Of a stretch of DNA of 8,430 nt, positions 7,502 through 8,430 are shown piece after piece. This DNA comes from an uncultured bacterium (GTDB taxonomy: Bacteria > Armatimonadota > Zipacnadia > Zipacnadales > Zipacnadaceae), in contig CALFVE010000296.1 in NCBI GenBank assembly GCA_937928475.1, positions 1 through 8,430 on the forward strand, read 5' to 3'. Position 1 is the stretch's first letter. Each line of letters starts with the position of its first letter. A program made the position numbers and the translations under genes. The notes beneath the pieces were generated by a model. That model was not told the DNA's origin, made no database searches, and saw only the letters and a program-made list of their open reading frames with translations.

Positions 7502-7649
7502 CGCGCGGTTGGTATGGGTGGCGTCAACGCTGCTGGGAGAATGGTAGTAGCACGCGTCGCGCGTGGACAGTAGAGCCAAGAACGGGTAAGATGGTGCAGG
7601 GACGAGCACTAGTCGCCCCGTGGCACTACACGCAGATTAGGTTGCAGCC

Positions 7650-8309
7650 ATGTCCGGCGCACTAATTGACGATTTTCTGACCTACCTCACCTCCGTTCGC
7701 GGCGTCTCTCCCCTGACTGCGGAAGCCTACTCGCGTGATGTCTTGCAGTTTGTGGACTACCTGGGGCGGACCTGGGGCGAGAGCCGGGCCTGGGACTTGG
7801 CCGCCGTGGACTACGCGACGCTCCGGCGCTATCTGGCCCACCTCTATCGTCAGGAGTACACCCGGGCCTCGGTCTTGCGCAAACTCTCTGCCTTGCGCGC
7901 TCTTTTCCGCTATCTCTACAGCACCGGGCAGGTGCAGAGTAACCCGGCGGCTCTGCTCCTCGCGGCTGGAGCGCGCAGGCGCTTGCCGGAGTGGTTGACG
8001 GAGGCAGAAGCGCAGACGCTTGTAGAACTCCCCACGGAGGACACACCGCTTGCCCAGCGCAACGAGGTTATCCTGGAACTCCTCTACGCCACCGGGATGC
8101 GCGTGTCGGAACTGGCTAGTCTAGATGTAGCGGACCTTGATCTCGACCAGCGTATGGTGCGGGTGATTGGCAAGGGAGACCGGGAGCGGGTAGTTTTCTT
8201 CGGGCGACCTGCGGAGGCGGCAGTGCGGCGGTACTTGCAGCAGGGACGCGCCCTGTTGCTAACGAAGCGGCGAGGCGGCGGGGAGGAGCCGGCGCTGCTG
8301 CTGGACTGA
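7650..8309 (+). CDS. xerC: Truncated XerC/XerD-like tyrosine recombinase
   Basis: XerC-type recombinases resolve chromosome dimers by breaking and joining DNA at dif. The 219 residues hold a complete N-terminal SAM-like core-binding domain (about 1-90, FLTYLTSVRGVSPLTAEAYSRD, ALRALFRYL) and the first half of the catalytic domain (from LPEWLTEAEA, about 112). Catalytic Arg151 (ATGMRVSEL) and Lys175 (IGKGDRER) are present. The frame then ends at ALLLD, where family members continue for about 80-100 residues with the HxLRH, GH and catalytic Tyr motifs. None of these is found in any downstream frame, so the product cannot cut and join DNA alone and is probably a pseudogene or a DNA-binding remnant. 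The ATG is chosen from the family N-terminus; the ribosome binding site is weak (AGG at 8 bases). It follows trmFO by 156 bases and is convergent with the LacI gene. Confidence 0.85.
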   Translation: MSGALIDDFLTYLTSVRGVSPLTAEAYSRDVLQFVDYLGRTWGESRAWDLAAVDYATLRRYLAHLYRQEYTRASVLRKLSALRALFRYLYSTGQVQSNPAALLLAAGARRRLPEWLTEAEAQTLVELPTEDTPLAQRNEVILELLYATGMRVSELASLDVADLDLDQRMVRVIGKGDRERVVFFGRPAEAAVRRYLQQGRALLLTKRRGGGEEPALLLD

Positions 8310-8316
8310 CGGCGTC

Positions 8317-8430
8317 TCACCCCGCAGTGGTGCGCGGCGGGCCGCTCGTGGCCCGCACGCGCAGTTCGGGCGTGAACACCCGCCGCTCGGGGGTCACCCG
8401 TCCGCGGATGCGTTCGAGAAGGAGATCTGC
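8317..8430 (-). CDS. LacI-family transcription regulator, C-terminal end only
   Basis: Reading from the right edge, 37 residues end at a TGA at 8317-8319. They carry the pattern that closes LacI/PurR-type repressors: a helix ADLLLERIRGR, then an arginine-rich turn, then the final strand RRVFTPELRVRATSGPP. These regulators bind operator DNA with an N-terminal helix-turn-helix and sense a sugar or other small ligand with a periplasmic-binding-protein-like core; both lie beyond the window. It is convergent with the truncated recombinase, 7 bases between the stop codons, and may belong to a carbohydrate locus further right. Confidence 0.75.
   Translation of the reverse strand, partial: ADLLLERIRGRVTPERRVFTPELRVRATSGPPRTTAG
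8331..8363. terminator. Strong GC-rich hairpin just past the recombinase stop, inside the LacI 3' end
   Basis: TGCGCG GCGGGCC (8331-8343) pairs with GGCCCGC (8350-8356) and CGCGCA (8358-8363) around the loop GCTCGT, with a single bulged A at 8357. The stem is 13 bp long. It lies 21 bases after the recombinase stop and within the last codons of the convergent LacI gene. No T-run follows on either strand, so it is not a textbook intrinsic terminator. It could still separate the two convergent transcripts. Confidence 0.4.

Noticed and set aside
7494..7649. A possible tRNA or structured RNA between trmFO and the recombinase
   Set aside because: I could not form a cloverleaf or find a T-loop GTTCRA motif. 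Only one short palindrome (7551-7565) is present.

Overview
The window is GC-rich bacterial chromosomal DNA with tight codon use. There is no sign of phage, plasmid, CRISPR, rRNA or tRNA. It holds seven genes: two are cut by the window edges, one carries an apparent frameshift and one is truncated. A folate-type tRNA methyltransferase (TrmFO) beside a XerC-like recombinase, together with secreted LamG/CBM multi-domain proteins, a xylose-isomerase-like TIM-barrel enzyme and a LacI regulator, suits a free-living carbohydrate-degrading bacterium of an Armatimonadota-like or similar lineage. That assignment is an inference with low certainty.

Left part, minus strand: a CHASE2 sensor-domain membrane protein (1-1168) starts at a TTG and runs off the left edge, so its output domain is not visible. 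Before it on the same strand come a 445-base non-coding stretch with hairpins (1169-1613) and a large secreted protein made of several beta-sandwich modules (1614-4273). The reading frame of that protein breaks at a run of seven G about 53 codons before its natural end. The closing LamG strand continues perfectly in the -1 frame.

Middle: divergent from the secreted protein is a sugar isomerase/epimerase (4547-5542) with a complete metal site. The divergent pair suggests a small carbohydrate-use locus: an exported glycan-binding or glycan-processing protein and a cytoplasmic sugar isomerase. A candidate sigma70-type promoter (5608-5636) lies ahead of a small single-pass membrane protein (5787-6014).

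Right part, plus strand: trmFO (6159-7493) is followed by a XerC/XerD-like tyrosine recombinase (7650-8309). This pair is the core of a widely conserved order (topA-trmFO-xerC-hslV-hslU in Bacillus-type genomes). Here the recombinase stops after its catalytic Lys, before the His/Arg/Tyr half of the active site. The C-terminus of a convergent LacI-family regulator (8317-8430) begins 7 bases later. The order has therefore been broken at this point, apparently by a rearrangement.

I do not see a convincing new multi-gene system. The points most worth checking are the G7 frameshift, the recombinase/LacI junction with its strong hairpin, and the unassigned His-rich central region of the secreted protein.
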